Below the pieces are notes generated by a model. The model worked only from the letters and a program-made list of their open reading frames with translations. It was not told where the DNA came from and did not search any database. A program made the position numbers and the translations under genes. From NCBI RefSeq assembly GCF_004348265.1, contig NZ_SMNT01000017.1, forward strand, positions 1-63,219: 63,219 bases of DNA, read 5' to 3'. Numbering within the stretch: the first letter of the stretch is position 1; every line of letters starts with the position of its first letter. The DNA is from Methylobacterium segetis (lineage in GTDB: Bacteria > Pseudomonadota > Alphaproteobacteria > Rhizobiales > Beijerinckiaceae). Below are positions 35,687-43,773 of this stretch, piece by piece.

Positions 35687-36208
35687 ATGTCCCGACGCGC
35701 CCCCGCCCTTTCGGCCCTCCTCCTGCCCCTCGCGCTCGCCGCGGCGCCCGCCTGGGCCGCGCCCGAGCAGGCGGCGATCTTCACGATCGAGCTGCTCGAT
35801 CCCGGCGTCGTCGGAGGCCGCAAGCCGCGCCCCGACGAGACCCGCAAGCTCGCCCTCGTGACGGAGGAATTGCGCAAGGCGCTCCAGGCCAATGGGTCGT
35901 TGGAACCGGTCGATGTCGGCCCCCAATCGGCCGAGATCGCCAAGCAGGCGCCGCTCTACAAATGCGAGGGCTGCGCGGCAGGCATTGCCAAGACGCTGGG
36001 TGCGGACCTCGCCGTGACCGGCTATGTGGAGAAGGGGTCGAACCAGATCTTCAACCTGAACGTCGTCATCAGTGACGCGGCCACTGGCAAGGTCGTGCGC
36101 GGCGGGCAGGTGGTGATCCGGGCCGATACCGACGATACCTGGGCCCACGCCATGCGTTGGGTCGTCAAGAACCGGCTCCTCGCCGAGCCGCTGCCGAACC
36201 GGTCCTGA
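35687..36208 (+). CDS. DUF2380 exported protein
   Basis: A 173-residue exported protein: signal peptide LSALLLPLALAAAPAWA, then a mature domain with AIFTIELLDPGVVGGRKPRP, YKCEGCAAGIAKTLGADLAV and TGYVEKGSNQIFNLNVVISD, the DUF2380 pattern. The C-x2-C is part of the family motif. The start ATG at 35687 gives the signal peptide. It heads a plus-strand run of methylofuran/H4MPT cofactor genes, 32 bases before the MfnB-like gene. Such proteins accompany methanol oxidation genes in methylotrophs, but the role is unknown. Confidence 0.82.
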   Translation: MSRRAPALSALLLPLALAAAPAWAAPEQAAIFTIELLDPGVVGGRKPRPDETRKLALVTEELRKALQANGSLEPVDVGPQSAEIAKQAPLYKCEGCAAGIAKTLGADLAVTGYVEKGSNQIFNLNVVISDAATGKVVRGGQVVIRADTDDTWAHAMRWVVKNRLLAEPLPNRS

Positions 36209-36240
36209 AGGCCCTGTTGAGCGAAGATCCGAAGCGCGCC

Positions 36241-36963
36241 GTGTCGAATCCGTCCCTGCCCTCCCCCGCCGCGCCGCGCCTCCTCGTCAGCGTGCGCGAC
36301 GCCGACGAGGCCGGGCTGGCGGCGGGCGCCGGGGCCGACCTCGTTGATGCGAAGGATCCGGATCGCGGCGCCCTCGGGGCTCTCCCGGAGGCGCGCATCG
36401 CGGCGATCCTCGCGGCGGTGAAGGGTCGCGCCGCCACCAGCGCGGTGGCCGGCGAGCCTGCGGGCGCGGCGGATCTCGCCCGGTGCGTGTCGGCCCTGTC
36501 CGGGACGAGTGCCGACTTCCTCAAGGTGGCGGTGCCGCCGGACCTGAGGCGAAGCCCGGCTGCGCTCGCCGCCGTGGCGGGCGCCGCGCCGGGGCGCCTC
36601 ATCGCCGTGCTCTTCGCCGAGGAGGGGGTCGCACCGGGGGATCCGGCGGCCTTCGCGGCGGCGGGCTTCGTCGGCGCGATGATCGACACCGCGAGCAAGG
36701 ACGGGCGGCGCCTGACCGATATCCTGGCGCCCGCCACCCTCTCCGCCTTCTGCGCCGGCTGCCGGGCGCAGGGTCTCCTCGCCGGGCTGGCCGGCTCGCT
36801 CAGGATCGAGGACATCGCGGGGCTCGCCGTTCACCGGCCGGATTATCTCGGCTTCCGGGGCGGCCTCTGCCGGGGCGGGGACCGGCGGGGCGCGCTCGAC
36901 GCCGCCCGCATCGGCGACGCCGTCGCGGCGCTGCGGGCGCTCGGCCGGCGGGACGCCGCGTGA
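36241..36963 (+). CDS. MfnB-like (5-formylfuran-3-yl)methyl phosphate synthase
   Basis: A 240-residue TIM-barrel enzyme of the UPF0264 (MfnB) family. Archaeal MfnB condenses two glyceraldehyde-3-phosphates to the furan precursor of methanofuran; Methylobacterium makes methylofuran for the Fhc complex. Signatures are LLVSVRDADEAGLAAGAGAD, LVDAKDPDRGALGALP (Schiff-base Lys region), TSAVAGEP, DFLKVAV, AAGFVGAMIDTASKDGRRLT and a closing YLGFRGGLCRGGDRRG. I chose GTG at 36241; a TTG at 36217 is also possible. Its stop overlaps the next gene start as GTGA. Confidence 0.88.
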   Translation: MSNPSLPSPAAPRLLVSVRDADEAGLAAGAGADLVDAKDPDRGALGALPEARIAAILAAVKGRAATSAVAGEPAGAADLARCVSALSGTSADFLKVAVPPDLRRSPAALAAVAGAAPGRLIAVLFAEEGVAPGDPAAFAAAGFVGAMIDTASKDGRRLTDILAPATLSAFCAGCRAQGLLAGLAGSLRIEDIAGLAVHRPDYLGFRGGLCRGGDRRGALDAARIGDAVAALRALGRRDAA

Positions 36964-37550
36964 GCGCGCCCGCCCTCAGCGTGGTCAAGCTCGGCGGGAG
37001 CCTGCTCGGCGACCGGGCGCGCCTGCGCGCCATCCTCGCCGGCCTCGCCGCGGGGGCGGAAGGGCCCTGCATCGTGGTGCCCGGCGGCGGCCCCTTCGCC
37101 GACGCGGTGCGCCGGGAGCAGGCCTCCGCGGGCTTCGACGACGCCACCGCGCACCGCCTCGCCCTTGATGCCATGGGCCGCATGAGCGATCACCTCCGGA
37201 GCCTCGAGACGTTGATCGCGATCATCCGGAATCCGGCCGAGGCCGCGCGCCGCGCCCGCGCCGGAGGGCTGCCCGTCTGGGATCCGGCGGACCTCCGGTC
37301 CGGCCGTCCCGACATCCCCGAATGCTGGTCCGTCACCTCGGACAGCCTCGCCCTCTGGCTCGCGGCCGAGACGGGAGCGGAGCGCTGCCTCCTCGTGAAG
37401 GCGGCCCCCTGCCCGCCCGGGGCGAGCCCGACGGAACTGGCCCGGCTCGGCCTCGTCGACGCCGCCTTCCCCGACTTCGCCGCTCGCTACGCCGGCCGCA
37501 TCGTCGTGCGGGGCGCCGACGAGGCCACGCGCCCGAGGCGGGCCGCGTGA
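36960..37550 (+). CDS. Amino-acid-kinase-family protein, MfnE-like
   Basis: A 196-residue protein of the aspartokinase/uridylate kinase superfamily. SVVKLGGSLLGDRARLR is the N-terminal phosphate-binding loop; CIVVPGGGPFADAVRREQ is the second glycine-rich block; later ETGAERCLLVKAA is the nucleotide-site region. In methanogens MfnE phosphorylates the aminomethylfuran phosphate in methanofuran synthesis, and this small kinase next to an MfnB homologue fits that. GTG start overlaps the preceding stop by four bases, and its own stop overlaps the next start in the same way. It corresponds to one of the orf19-22 group in M. extorquens, as I recall. Confidence 0.85.
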   Translation: MSAPALSVVKLGGSLLGDRARLRAILAGLAAGAEGPCIVVPGGGPFADAVRREQASAGFDDATAHRLALDAMGRMSDHLRSLETLIAIIRNPAEAARRARAGGLPVWDPADLRSGRPDIPECWSVTSDSLALWLAAETGAERCLLVKAAPCPPGASPTELARLGLVDAAFPDFAARYAGRIVVRGADEATRPRRAA

Positions 37551-39133
37551 GCGCGCCCGAGCAGGGCGCCCGCGAGCACCTCGTCTTCGTGACGGGCAAG
37601 CTCGCGCGGGCGCGGCTGGAGAAGGTCGCCGCGAGCCTGCCCGCCGACCGCTTCGCCTGGACGATCGCGGATGCCGGCGTGAAGGTCGCCGCGCTGATGA
37701 CGGAGGAGATCATCCGCCGCCGGGTCCGGATCCCGGAGGGTGCGACCCGCATCGTCCTGCCCGGCCGCTGCCGGGCGAACCCGGAGGCGCTGAGCCGGCA
37801 TTTCGGCGTGCCGGTCGAGCGCGGGCCCGACGAGATCGTGGACCTGCCGGCCCATCTCGGGCTCGCCGGCCGCACGGTCGACCTGTCGCGGCACGACCTG
37901 CGCATCTTCTCCGAGATCGTCGACGCCTCGAAGATGAGCCCCGACGAGATCCTGGCGAAGGGCCTCGACCTCGCCCGGCGCGGCGCGGACGTGATCGACC
38001 TCGGCGGCCTGCCGGACACCGCCTTCCCGCATCTGGAGGAGAGCGTCCGCCTCCTGAAAGGGGCCGGGCTGAGGGTCAGCGTCGATTCCTTCTCCCTCGA
38101 CGAGCTGCGGCGGGGCGCCGGGGCGGGGGCCGACTACCTCCTCAGCCTCAACGAGGAGACCCTCGACCTCGCCTTCGAGACCGACGCGGTGCCGGTCCTC
38201 GTGCCGATGCGCCCCGACGACCTGCCCTCCCTCGACCGGGCCATCGAGCGGATGGAGCGGGCGGGCCGCCCCTACATGGCCGACCCGATCCTGGAGCCGA
38301 TCCATTTCGGCTTCGTCGATTCGATCGCTCGCTACCGGGAGGTGCGCGCCCGCTACCCCGGCATCGAGATGATGATGGGCACCGGCAACCTGACGGAGCT
38401 CACGGAAGCCGACAGCCTCGGCGTCACCGCGCTCCTCCTCGGCATGTGCTCGGAACTCGCGATCCGCAACGTCCTGATCGTGCAGGTCTCGAACCACACG
38501 CGCCGCACCGTCGAGGAGCACGACGCGGCCCGGCGCGTCATGTACGCGGCCAAGGCCGATGCCGCCCTGCCCAAGGGCTACGGCCGGGCACTTCTGGCAC
38601 TTCACGACAAGCGCCCCTTCGTGCAGACACCCGACGAGATCGCGGGCCTCGCCGCCGAGGTGCGCGATCCGAATTACCGGATCGCGGTCGCCGAGGACGG
38701 GATCCACGTCTACAACCGCGACATCCACAGGGTCGGCACCGACGCCATGGCCTTCTTCCCGGACCTCAACGTGGAGAGCGACGGCGCCCACGCCTTCTAC
38801 CTGGGAGCCGAGCTCGCCAAGGCCGAGACGGCGTTCCGGCTCGGCAAGCGCTACGTGCAGGACGAGCCCCTGCGCTGGGGCTCGGCCGCCGACGACGAGG
38901 CCGAGGACACCACCGCCTTCAAGAAGGCCGGCCACACGAAGCATTCGGGCCCCGGCGGGCCGCCACCCGGCACGCGGGACGCCGCGACTGTGCCGACGGA
39001 GGCCGGCGCCGAGCCGCCCGAGACGGTGGAGCCCGAGACGGCCCGGGCCGAGGCCGAGGGCGTCGCCGCGACGCCGGCCGAGCGGCCGGCGCGGATCGTC
39101 TGCGGCAAGCTCGTGCCGGCGGACGAGGCCTGA
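37547..39133 (+). CDS. Dihydropteroate-synthase-like protein (DUF6513)
   Basis: A 528-residue protein. The N-terminal 120 residues (VFVTGKLARARLEKVAASLP, ALMTEEIIRRRV) form the DUF6513-type domain; a dihydropteroate-synthase-like TIM barrel follows: EIVDASKMSPDEILAKGLDL, GADVIDLGG, LRVSVDSFSLDELRRGAGAG, VPVLVPMRPDD, MMMGTGNLTELTEADS. The family occurs with H4MPT in archaea and methylotrophs. The C-terminal 65 residues after about 460 are Pro/Glu/Ala-rich and look disordered, then end RIVCGKLVPADEA. Start GTG overlaps the kinase stop as GTGA. It probably acts in methanopterin assembly, exact reaction unproven. Confidence 0.85.
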   Translation: MSAPEQGAREHLVFVTGKLARARLEKVAASLPADRFAWTIADAGVKVAALMTEEIIRRRVRIPEGATRIVLPGRCRANPEALSRHFGVPVERGPDEIVDLPAHLGLAGRTVDLSRHDLRIFSEIVDASKMSPDEILAKGLDLARRGADVIDLGGLPDTAFPHLEESVRLLKGAGLRVSVDSFSLDELRRGAGAGADYLLSLNEETLDLAFETDAVPVLVPMRPDDLPSLDRAIERMERAGRPYMADPILEPIHFGFVDSIARYREVRARYPGIEMMMGTGNLTELTEADSLGVTALLLGMCSELAIRNVLIVQVSNHTRRTVEEHDAARRVMYAAKADAALPKGYGRALLALHDKRPFVQTPDEIAGLAAEVRDPNYRIAVAEDGIHVYNRDIHRVGTDAMAFFPDLNVESDGAHAFYLGAELAKAETAFRLGKRYVQDEPLRWGSAADDEAEDTTAFKKAGHTKHSGPGGPPPGTRDAATVPTEAGAEPPETVEPETARAEAEGVAATPAERPARIVCGKLVPADEA

Positions 39134-39136
39134 TCG

Positions 39137-39727
39137 ATGCCGCTGATCCTCGAGACCATCGTGACGACGCTCTCGCCCGCGGGCGAATTGCACCTCGTGC
39201 CCTTCGGGCTGATCGAGGACGGCGCGGACTGGATCCTCGCCCCCTTCCGGCCCTCGCCCACGATCCTCAACCTCGACGCGAACCCCGTCTTCGCGGCCTC
39301 CTCCCCGCGCGACGTGCGCGTCATCGCGGGCTGCGTCACCGGCCGGCGCGACTGGCCGGTCGTGCCCTGCGCCGAGATCCGCGGGATGCGGCTCGCCGAC
39401 AGCTTCGCCCATGCCGAGCTCGCGGTCGTCTCGGTCGAGGACGACGCGACGCGCCCGCGCTATCGGGGGCGCGTCCTGCGCCAAGAGAGCCACGCCCCCT
39501 TCCTCGGCTTCAACCGCGCCCAGAGCGCGGTTCTGGAGGCGGCCATCCTCTCGACGCGCCTCCACATGCTGGAGCCGGAGAAGGTCCTCTCCGAGATGCG
39601 CTATCTCGCCATCGCGATATCCAAGACAGCCGGGCCCCGCGAGCGCGAGGCCTGGGGCTGGATCGAGGACAAGGTCTCGGCCGCCCTCGGCACCGACCGA
39701 ATCCTCGCAAACCCCGACGCCGCCTGA
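39137..39727 (+). CDS. DUF447 family protein (flavin-reductase-like split barrel)
   Basis: A 196-residue protein of the DUF447 family, found with H4MPT/methanofuran genes in archaea and methylotrophs. The start ILETIVTTLSPAGELHLVPF and APFRPSPTILNLDANPVF are the split-barrel (FMN-binding-like) hallmarks. The later RVLRQESHAPFLGFNRAQSA and AVLEAAILSTRLHML match the C-terminal part. Structure-solved members bind FMN; a role in cofactor biosynthesis is inferred from context. It starts 3 bases after the DHPS-like stop. Confidence 0.87.
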   Translation: MPLILETIVTTLSPAGELHLVPFGLIEDGADWILAPFRPSPTILNLDANPVFAASSPRDVRVIAGCVTGRRDWPVVPCAEIRGMRLADSFAHAELAVVSVEDDATRPRYRGRVLRQESHAPFLGFNRAQSAVLEAAILSTRLHMLEPEKVLSEMRYLAIAISKTAGPREREAWGWIEDKVSAALGTDRILANPDAA

Positions 39728-39759
39728 GAAAAGCGGCGCGTGAAGGAGACAGGGACCCC

Positions 39760-40290
39760 ATGAAGATGCTGGCACTCGCGACGGCGGCGGCGCTCGCCGT
39801 CGTGTCGTTCTCCGCCGAGGCCCACGGGCCGACGCGCCGGAAGATCTCCGAGAGCGTCGAGATCAACGCCCCCGCCGACAAGGTCTGGGCGGTCGTCGGC
39901 AATTTCCAGGACATGAGCTGGCTGCCGCCGGTCGAGAAGACGGAAGGAACGGGCGGCAACGAGGCCAAGGCGACCCGCACCCTGACCCTGAAGGGCGGCG
40001 CCACGGTGGTCGAGGAGCTGTCGAAGTACTCCGCCGACAAGAAGAGCTACTCGTACCGGATCGACAAGGTCGACGTGAAGACCCTGCCCGTGAACGACTA
40101 TTCCTCGACGATCGAGGTCGAGGATGCGGGCGGCAAGTCCAAGGTCACTTGGAAGGGCGCCTTCTACCGCGGCTACATGAACAACGATCCGCCGCCCGAG
40201 CTGAACGACGAGAACTCCGAGAAGGCCGTGCGCGGCCTCTACCGGACCGGCCTCGATGCCCTGAAGGCCAAGGTCGAGAAGGGCTCGTAG
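39760..40290 (+). CDS. Exported SRPBCC protein, MxaD-like
   Basis: A 176-residue exported protein of the START/SRPBCC superfamily. Signal peptide MKMLALATAAALAVVSFSAE ends near AEA-HGP. The mature domain opens ISESVEINAPADKVWAVVGN and FQDMSWLPPVEKTEG, typical for the MxaD group, and ends with helix EKAVRGLYRTGLDALKAKVE. MxaD is a periplasmic protein that improves electron flow between methanol dehydrogenase and cytochrome cL. This copy is not beside mxa genes but follows H4MPT/methylofuran genes, 32 bases after DUF447. It may serve a lanthanide-type methanol dehydrogenase elsewhere (inference). Confidence 0.85.
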   Translation: MKMLALATAAALAVVSFSAEAHGPTRRKISESVEINAPADKVWAVVGNFQDMSWLPPVEKTEGTGGNEAKATRTLTLKGGATVVEELSKYSADKKSYSYRIDKVDVKTLPVNDYSSTIEVEDAGGKSKVTWKGAFYRGYMNNDPPPELNDENSEKAVRGLYRTGLDALKAKVEKGS

Positions 40291-40295
40291 GCCCC

Positions 40296-41285
40296 GTGCC
40301 ACGCCTCGCCAGGGCGGGAGGCCGGCTGCGCGCCGGCCTCTCGGGCCTCGCCCTTCTCGCCGCCCTCTTCGCCACCCTCTTCGACCCCCTGCCCGCCGGC
40401 GCGGCCGAGGCGGTGGTGACGGTGCAGGGCGCCAACGCCGTCGAGATCCTCGATCTCGACGCGGGCACGGTGGCGGCGCGCATCCCCGTGCCGGGCTCGC
40501 CCGCCGGCATCGCCCTCTCGCCGGACCGCCGGATCGCCTACGTGACGCGGCCGGACGGGCCGGGCCTCGCCATCCTCGACCTCGACGCGCGCAGGGTCAC
40601 CGGCACGCTGCCCCTGCCCGGCGGCCCGCTCGGCATCGCCTGCAACCCGCGCTCAGGCGCCGTCTACGTCGCCGATTGGTACGGCAAGCGGCTCTTCGTG
40701 CTGGTGCCGAAGGAGGGCACGCTGGTGCCGGACGGCGAGATCGCGGTCGGCGCCTCGCCCTCCGGCATCGCGGTGACGCCGGACGGGGCCACCCTGCTCG
40801 TGGCCAACCGCGAGGCCGACACGGTCTCGGTGATCGACGCAGCGAGCCGGCGCGAGACGAAGGCCATCCCGGTCGGCAAGCACCCGTTCGGCATCACCCT
40901 CGATCCGGATGGAAAGCGCGCCTACACGGCCAACGTCCTCTCGGACGACGTCTCCGTGATCGACCTCGCGGAGGGGCGCGAGATCGGCCGGGTGAAGACG
41001 GGGGAGCGCCCCTACGTGGTGGCGCTGGCCAGGGGCCGCGGCTTCGTCACCGACCAGTACACGGCGAGCGTGACCGTGTTCGACCTCGCGAGCCTGGAGC
41101 GCCTGGCGGCGATCGACGTCGGCGACCACCCCGAGGGCATCGCGGCAAGCCGCGACGGCACCCGGCTCTACGTGGCGAATTGGGGCGCCAACACGGTGAG
41201 CGTGATCGATTCCGGAACGCTCAGTGTCACGAAGGAGATCGCGGTGGGCGACGGGCCGAGGGCGTTCGGGGACTTTCTGCGGTAG
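40296..41285 (+). CDS. Exported YVTN-repeat beta-propeller protein
   Basis: A 329-residue beta-propeller with N-terminal signal sequence (LSGLALLAALFATLFDPLPA, then GAAEAVVTVQ). The repeats are clear: NAVEILDLDAGTVAARIPVP, GAVYVADWYGKRLFVLVPKE, LLVANREADTVSVIDAASRR, AYTANVLSDDVSVIDLAEGR and LYVANWGANTVSVIDSGTLS. GTG at 40296 is chosen because the upstream open frame overlaps the MxaD-like gene. It follows that gene by 5 bases. It is a relative of LutB (33109-34095) but not a close copy. A periplasmic scaffold or electron-transfer partner is possible; the ligand is unknown. Confidence 0.85.
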   Translation: MPRLARAGGRLRAGLSGLALLAALFATLFDPLPAGAAEAVVTVQGANAVEILDLDAGTVAARIPVPGSPAGIALSPDRRIAYVTRPDGPGLAILDLDARRVTGTLPLPGGPLGIACNPRSGAVYVADWYGKRLFVLVPKEGTLVPDGEIAVGASPSGIAVTPDGATLLVANREADTVSVIDAASRRETKAIPVGKHPFGITLDPDGKRAYTANVLSDDVSVIDLAEGREIGRVKTGERPYVVALARGRGFVTDQYTASVTVFDLASLERLAAIDVGDHPEGIAASRDGTRLYVANWGANTVSVIDSGTLSVTKEIAVGDGPRAFGDFLR

Positions 41286-41371
41286 GAGCCGGCCTGCGGG
41301 ACGGGGCGAAGCTGCGCCGAGAGGCGCTCGGCCCGGCTCCGACAGGTATCGAACGCGCGCCCCCTCGCGCG

Positions 41372-41473
41372 TTCGGGAGAGGTCGAGTCCGCGGCACGCA
41401 GACCGGGTGAGGGATCAGGTCTTTCCGGAGACGTCACACCCCTCACCCCAACCCTCTCCCGAACGGGAGAGGG
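41372..41473. repeat. Palindromic interspersed repeat, copy A
   Basis: Shares near-identical blocks with 59706-59815: GGTGAGGGATCAGGTCTTTC and CACACCCCTCACCCCAACCC, then the hairpin CCCTCTCCCG (41452-41461), AA, CGGGAGAGGG (41464-41473). The left end GTTCGGGAGAGGTCGAGTCC also matches copy C in reverse. It lies between the convergent YVTN and tautomerase genes, where the hairpins may stop transcription. Confidence 0.85.
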
Positions 41474-41511
41474 GGCGCGTCGTGCCTTCGCATGCGTGCG
41501 CGCCCGATCCC

Positions 41512-41958
41512 TCAGAGCGCCACGCCGGCCCGCTCGAAATCCCCGATCTTCTCCGGCGAGAAGCCCTGGCGCCACTCGGCTTCCCGCCCGGGCTCCGGCA
41601 GGATGCGGCCGAACTCGATCATCTGCTCGGCGGCGATGTCCTGGACGTAGACCCAGATGTCCTCGCGCCCGATTCCGGCCGCCGCCCCGACGCGGGCGCC
41701 GACCGCCTCGATCAGGGCGCGCTTCTGCTCGGCCGTGCGCCCGGCCCTGATGAGCCCGTGGACGAAGACGTGCGGGACCCCGTTCGGCTGACCGCCGATG
41801 AAGTGCAGGCCCGCTGCCGCCGCCTCGAAGAAGACCTGCGCGAGATAGCCCGGCGCGCCGGTCGCCTCGCTGTGCGCGTCCGTGATCGCCGTCGCGATCT
41901 GCTGCCGTTGCCCCGCGGTGAGGTCGAGATGGGAGGTCTTGACGGTGTAGGTCGGCAT
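41512..41958 (-). CDS. Tautomerase-family protein
   Basis: A 148-residue protein of the tautomerase/MIF superfamily: after the initiator Met comes Pro (MPTYTVKTSHLDLTAGQRQQ), which as the N-terminal residue is the catalytic base. Residues RAGRTAEQKRALIEAVGARV are the typical helix, followed by GREDIWVYVQDI. It is longer than 4-oxalocrotonate tautomerase (about 62) and close to the two-domain fused form (two beta-alpha-beta units). The start at 41958 is fixed by the Met-Pro; an upstream extension is not family-like. The substrate is unknown. Confidence 0.82.
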   Translation of the reverse strand: MPTYTVKTSHLDLTAGQRQQIATAITDAHSEATGAPGYLAQVFFEAAAAGLHFIGGQPNGVPHVFVHGLIRAGRTAEQKRALIEAVGARVGAAAGIGREDIWVYVQDIAAEQMIEFGRILPEPGREAEWRQGFSPEKIGDFERAGVAL

Positions 41959-42244
41959 GGCTGTGCTCTCCTCGACGGGCGTCCCGGTCCGCGATGCGGA
42001 CACGGTGCCGTCGCTCCGGCCGCGTCCGGGCCTGCGCCGATCGAGAGCCGGGTCGCGACGGCGCGAGACTGGAGCATGCCCGCTCCGGATTCCGCAACGG
42101 GTCGGCCGCGCAGCGCACCGGCAAGGCCGGAGGGCCCGGGGGCGGTGCGGTGCGGCCGCTCCGCTCGGCTACGCAGCGCGCCAAGCTGTGCTATAGAATG
42201 CAACGGAGGGGCGCGCGCCTCTAAGCCGTGGGAGGCGGCGGATC
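41959..42244. promoter_or_regulatory. Divergent intergenic region, LOV kinase promoter expected
   Basis: 286 bases between the tautomerase (minus) and LOV kinase (plus) starts. Open frames here are Arg-rich shadows. CTATAGAATGC near 42191 is the most promoter-like (-10-like) sequence, and GGAGG at 42231-42235 is the kinase ribosome binding site, 9 bases before its TTG. Confidence 0.4.
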
Positions 42245-43705
42245 TTGAGCAACCGCCACGAGCACGACCGCATCGACGCCGAGATCTCCAGGATCTCGAA
42301 GAGTTCGGATCCCTTCGTTGCTGCCGTCCGGGCGACGCGGATGCCGATGATCATCACCGACCCGAACAAGCCCGACAATCCGATCGTCTTCGTCAATGAC
42401 GCGTTCTCGAAACTCACCGGTTACGCGCGCGCCGAGATCCTGGGCAACAATTGCCGCTTCCTGCAGGGGCCGGAAACCGATCACCGGGACGTCGCCAGGA
42501 TCCGCGATGCGATCGAGCGGCGTGTTCCGATCGAGATCGAGCTGCTGAACCACAAGAAGAGCGGCGAGGTCTTCTGGAACAGGCTGCTGATCTCGCCCGT
42601 CTTCGATGACGATGGCGCGCTGACCTATTTCTTCGCCTCCCAGTTCGACGTGACGCTGGAGCGCGACCGGATGGTGCGCCTCCAACGCGACCGGGACGCC
42701 CTGGAGCAGGAAGTGGAGCGCCGCGCGAGCGACCTCCGCCACAGCGAGGACCGCCTGCGCTTCATGCTCAAGGCGGGCCGGTTCGGCACCTGGACGCTCG
42801 ATCTCGCCGACCGGCGGCTGGTCGCCTCCGACATGTGCAAGCGGAATTTCGGTCGCTCGGGGCGGGACCCGTTCACCTACGAGGATCTCACCGCCGCCAT
42901 CGTGCCGGAGGACCGCGCACGGATGGAGGCGGCCGTGGCGTCCTCGATCGAGGAGCAGGCGGATTACGACATCGAGTACCGCATCCGCACGCCGCAGGGC
43001 GAGATCCGCTGGCTGCAGATCCGGGGCCAGACCTACTATCACGCCGACGGTTCGCCCCTGAGCATGGCCGGCGTCTCGATCGACATCACCGAGCGCAAGC
43101 GCGGCGAGGAACACCGGGCGCTATTGGCGGACGAACTCAACCACCGGGTCAAGAACTCGATGGCGACGATGCAGTCGATCGCCCACCAGACCCTGCGCAA
43201 CGCCTCTTCGCTGGACGAGGCGCGGGACACGCTCGACGCCCGTCTGCAATCCCTGTCGGCCGCCCACGACGTGCTGACGCGCGAGAGCTGGGAGGGGGCG
43301 ACGCTGGCGGAGATCGTGGACAGTGCCCTCAAACCGTTCCAGTCCGGCGGCGGCCGACGGTTCCATGCGGGCGGGCCCGACCTCCGCCTGCCGCCCCGGC
43401 TCGCGCTGGCCTTCGTCATGGCCCTGCACGAGCTCGCGACGAATGCGGTGAAGTACGGCGCCCTCTCGAACGACACGGGCCGCGTCATCCTCAACTGGGA
43501 CGTGGTGGACGGGTCGAAGCCGGACCGCCTGTGGCTGCGCTGGGAGGAACTCGGTGGGCCGCCGGTCACGCCGCCGAGCCGGACGGGGTTCGGCTCGCGC
43601 CTGATCGAGCGGGCGCTGGCCGCCGAGCTAGGGGGCACGGCCGAGATCGACTACCGGCCGCGCGGCGTCGTGTTCACGGTGGAAGCGCCCCTGCCGGAGC
43701 GGTAG
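42245..43705 (+). CDS. LOV-domain HWE-family sensor histidine kinase
   Basis: A 486-residue blue-light sensor kinase. Residues 22-140 are a LOV domain; GNNCRFLQGPETD carries the photoactive Cys at 70, and ITDPNKPDNPIVFVNDAFSK and FFASQFDVT are the usual flanks. A second PAS domain follows (RFGTWTLDLADR, EYRIRTPQGEIRWLQIRGQT). The kinase part is HWE type: DELNHRVKNSMATMQSIAHQ with phosphoacceptor His at 300, HELATNAVKYGALS N-box and LWLRWEELGG holding the W-x-E. The start is TTG, supported by GGAGG 9 bases upstream. No response regulator lies next to it, so the partner is elsewhere. Confidence 0.94.
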   Translation: MSNRHEHDRIDAEISRISKSSDPFVAAVRATRMPMIITDPNKPDNPIVFVNDAFSKLTGYARAEILGNNCRFLQGPETDHRDVARIRDAIERRVPIEIELLNHKKSGEVFWNRLLISPVFDDDGALTYFFASQFDVTLERDRMVRLQRDRDALEQEVERRASDLRHSEDRLRFMLKAGRFGTWTLDLADRRLVASDMCKRNFGRSGRDPFTYEDLTAAIVPEDRARMEAAVASSIEEQADYDIEYRIRTPQGEIRWLQIRGQTYYHADGSPLSMAGVSIDITERKRGEEHRALLADELNHRVKNSMATMQSIAHQTLRNASSLDEARDTLDARLQSLSAAHDVLTRESWEGATLAEIVDSALKPFQSGGGRRFHAGGPDLRLPPRLALAFVMALHELATNAVKYGALSNDTGRVILNWDVVDGSKPDRLWLRWEELGGPPVTPPSRTGFGSRLIERALAAELGGTAEIDYRPRGVVFTVEAPLPER

Positions 43706-43773
43706 GACATCTCCTTCGGCCGGGCACGATCCAGGCGCCGGCCCACCAACGAACCCGAGGCGAGGTCCCGACC

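Noticed and set aside
37487..39775. 762-residue minus-strand frame opposite the DHPS-like and DUF447 genes
   Set aside because: No motif, and low-complexity His/Arg/Gly pattern; the plus strand has recognised proteins.
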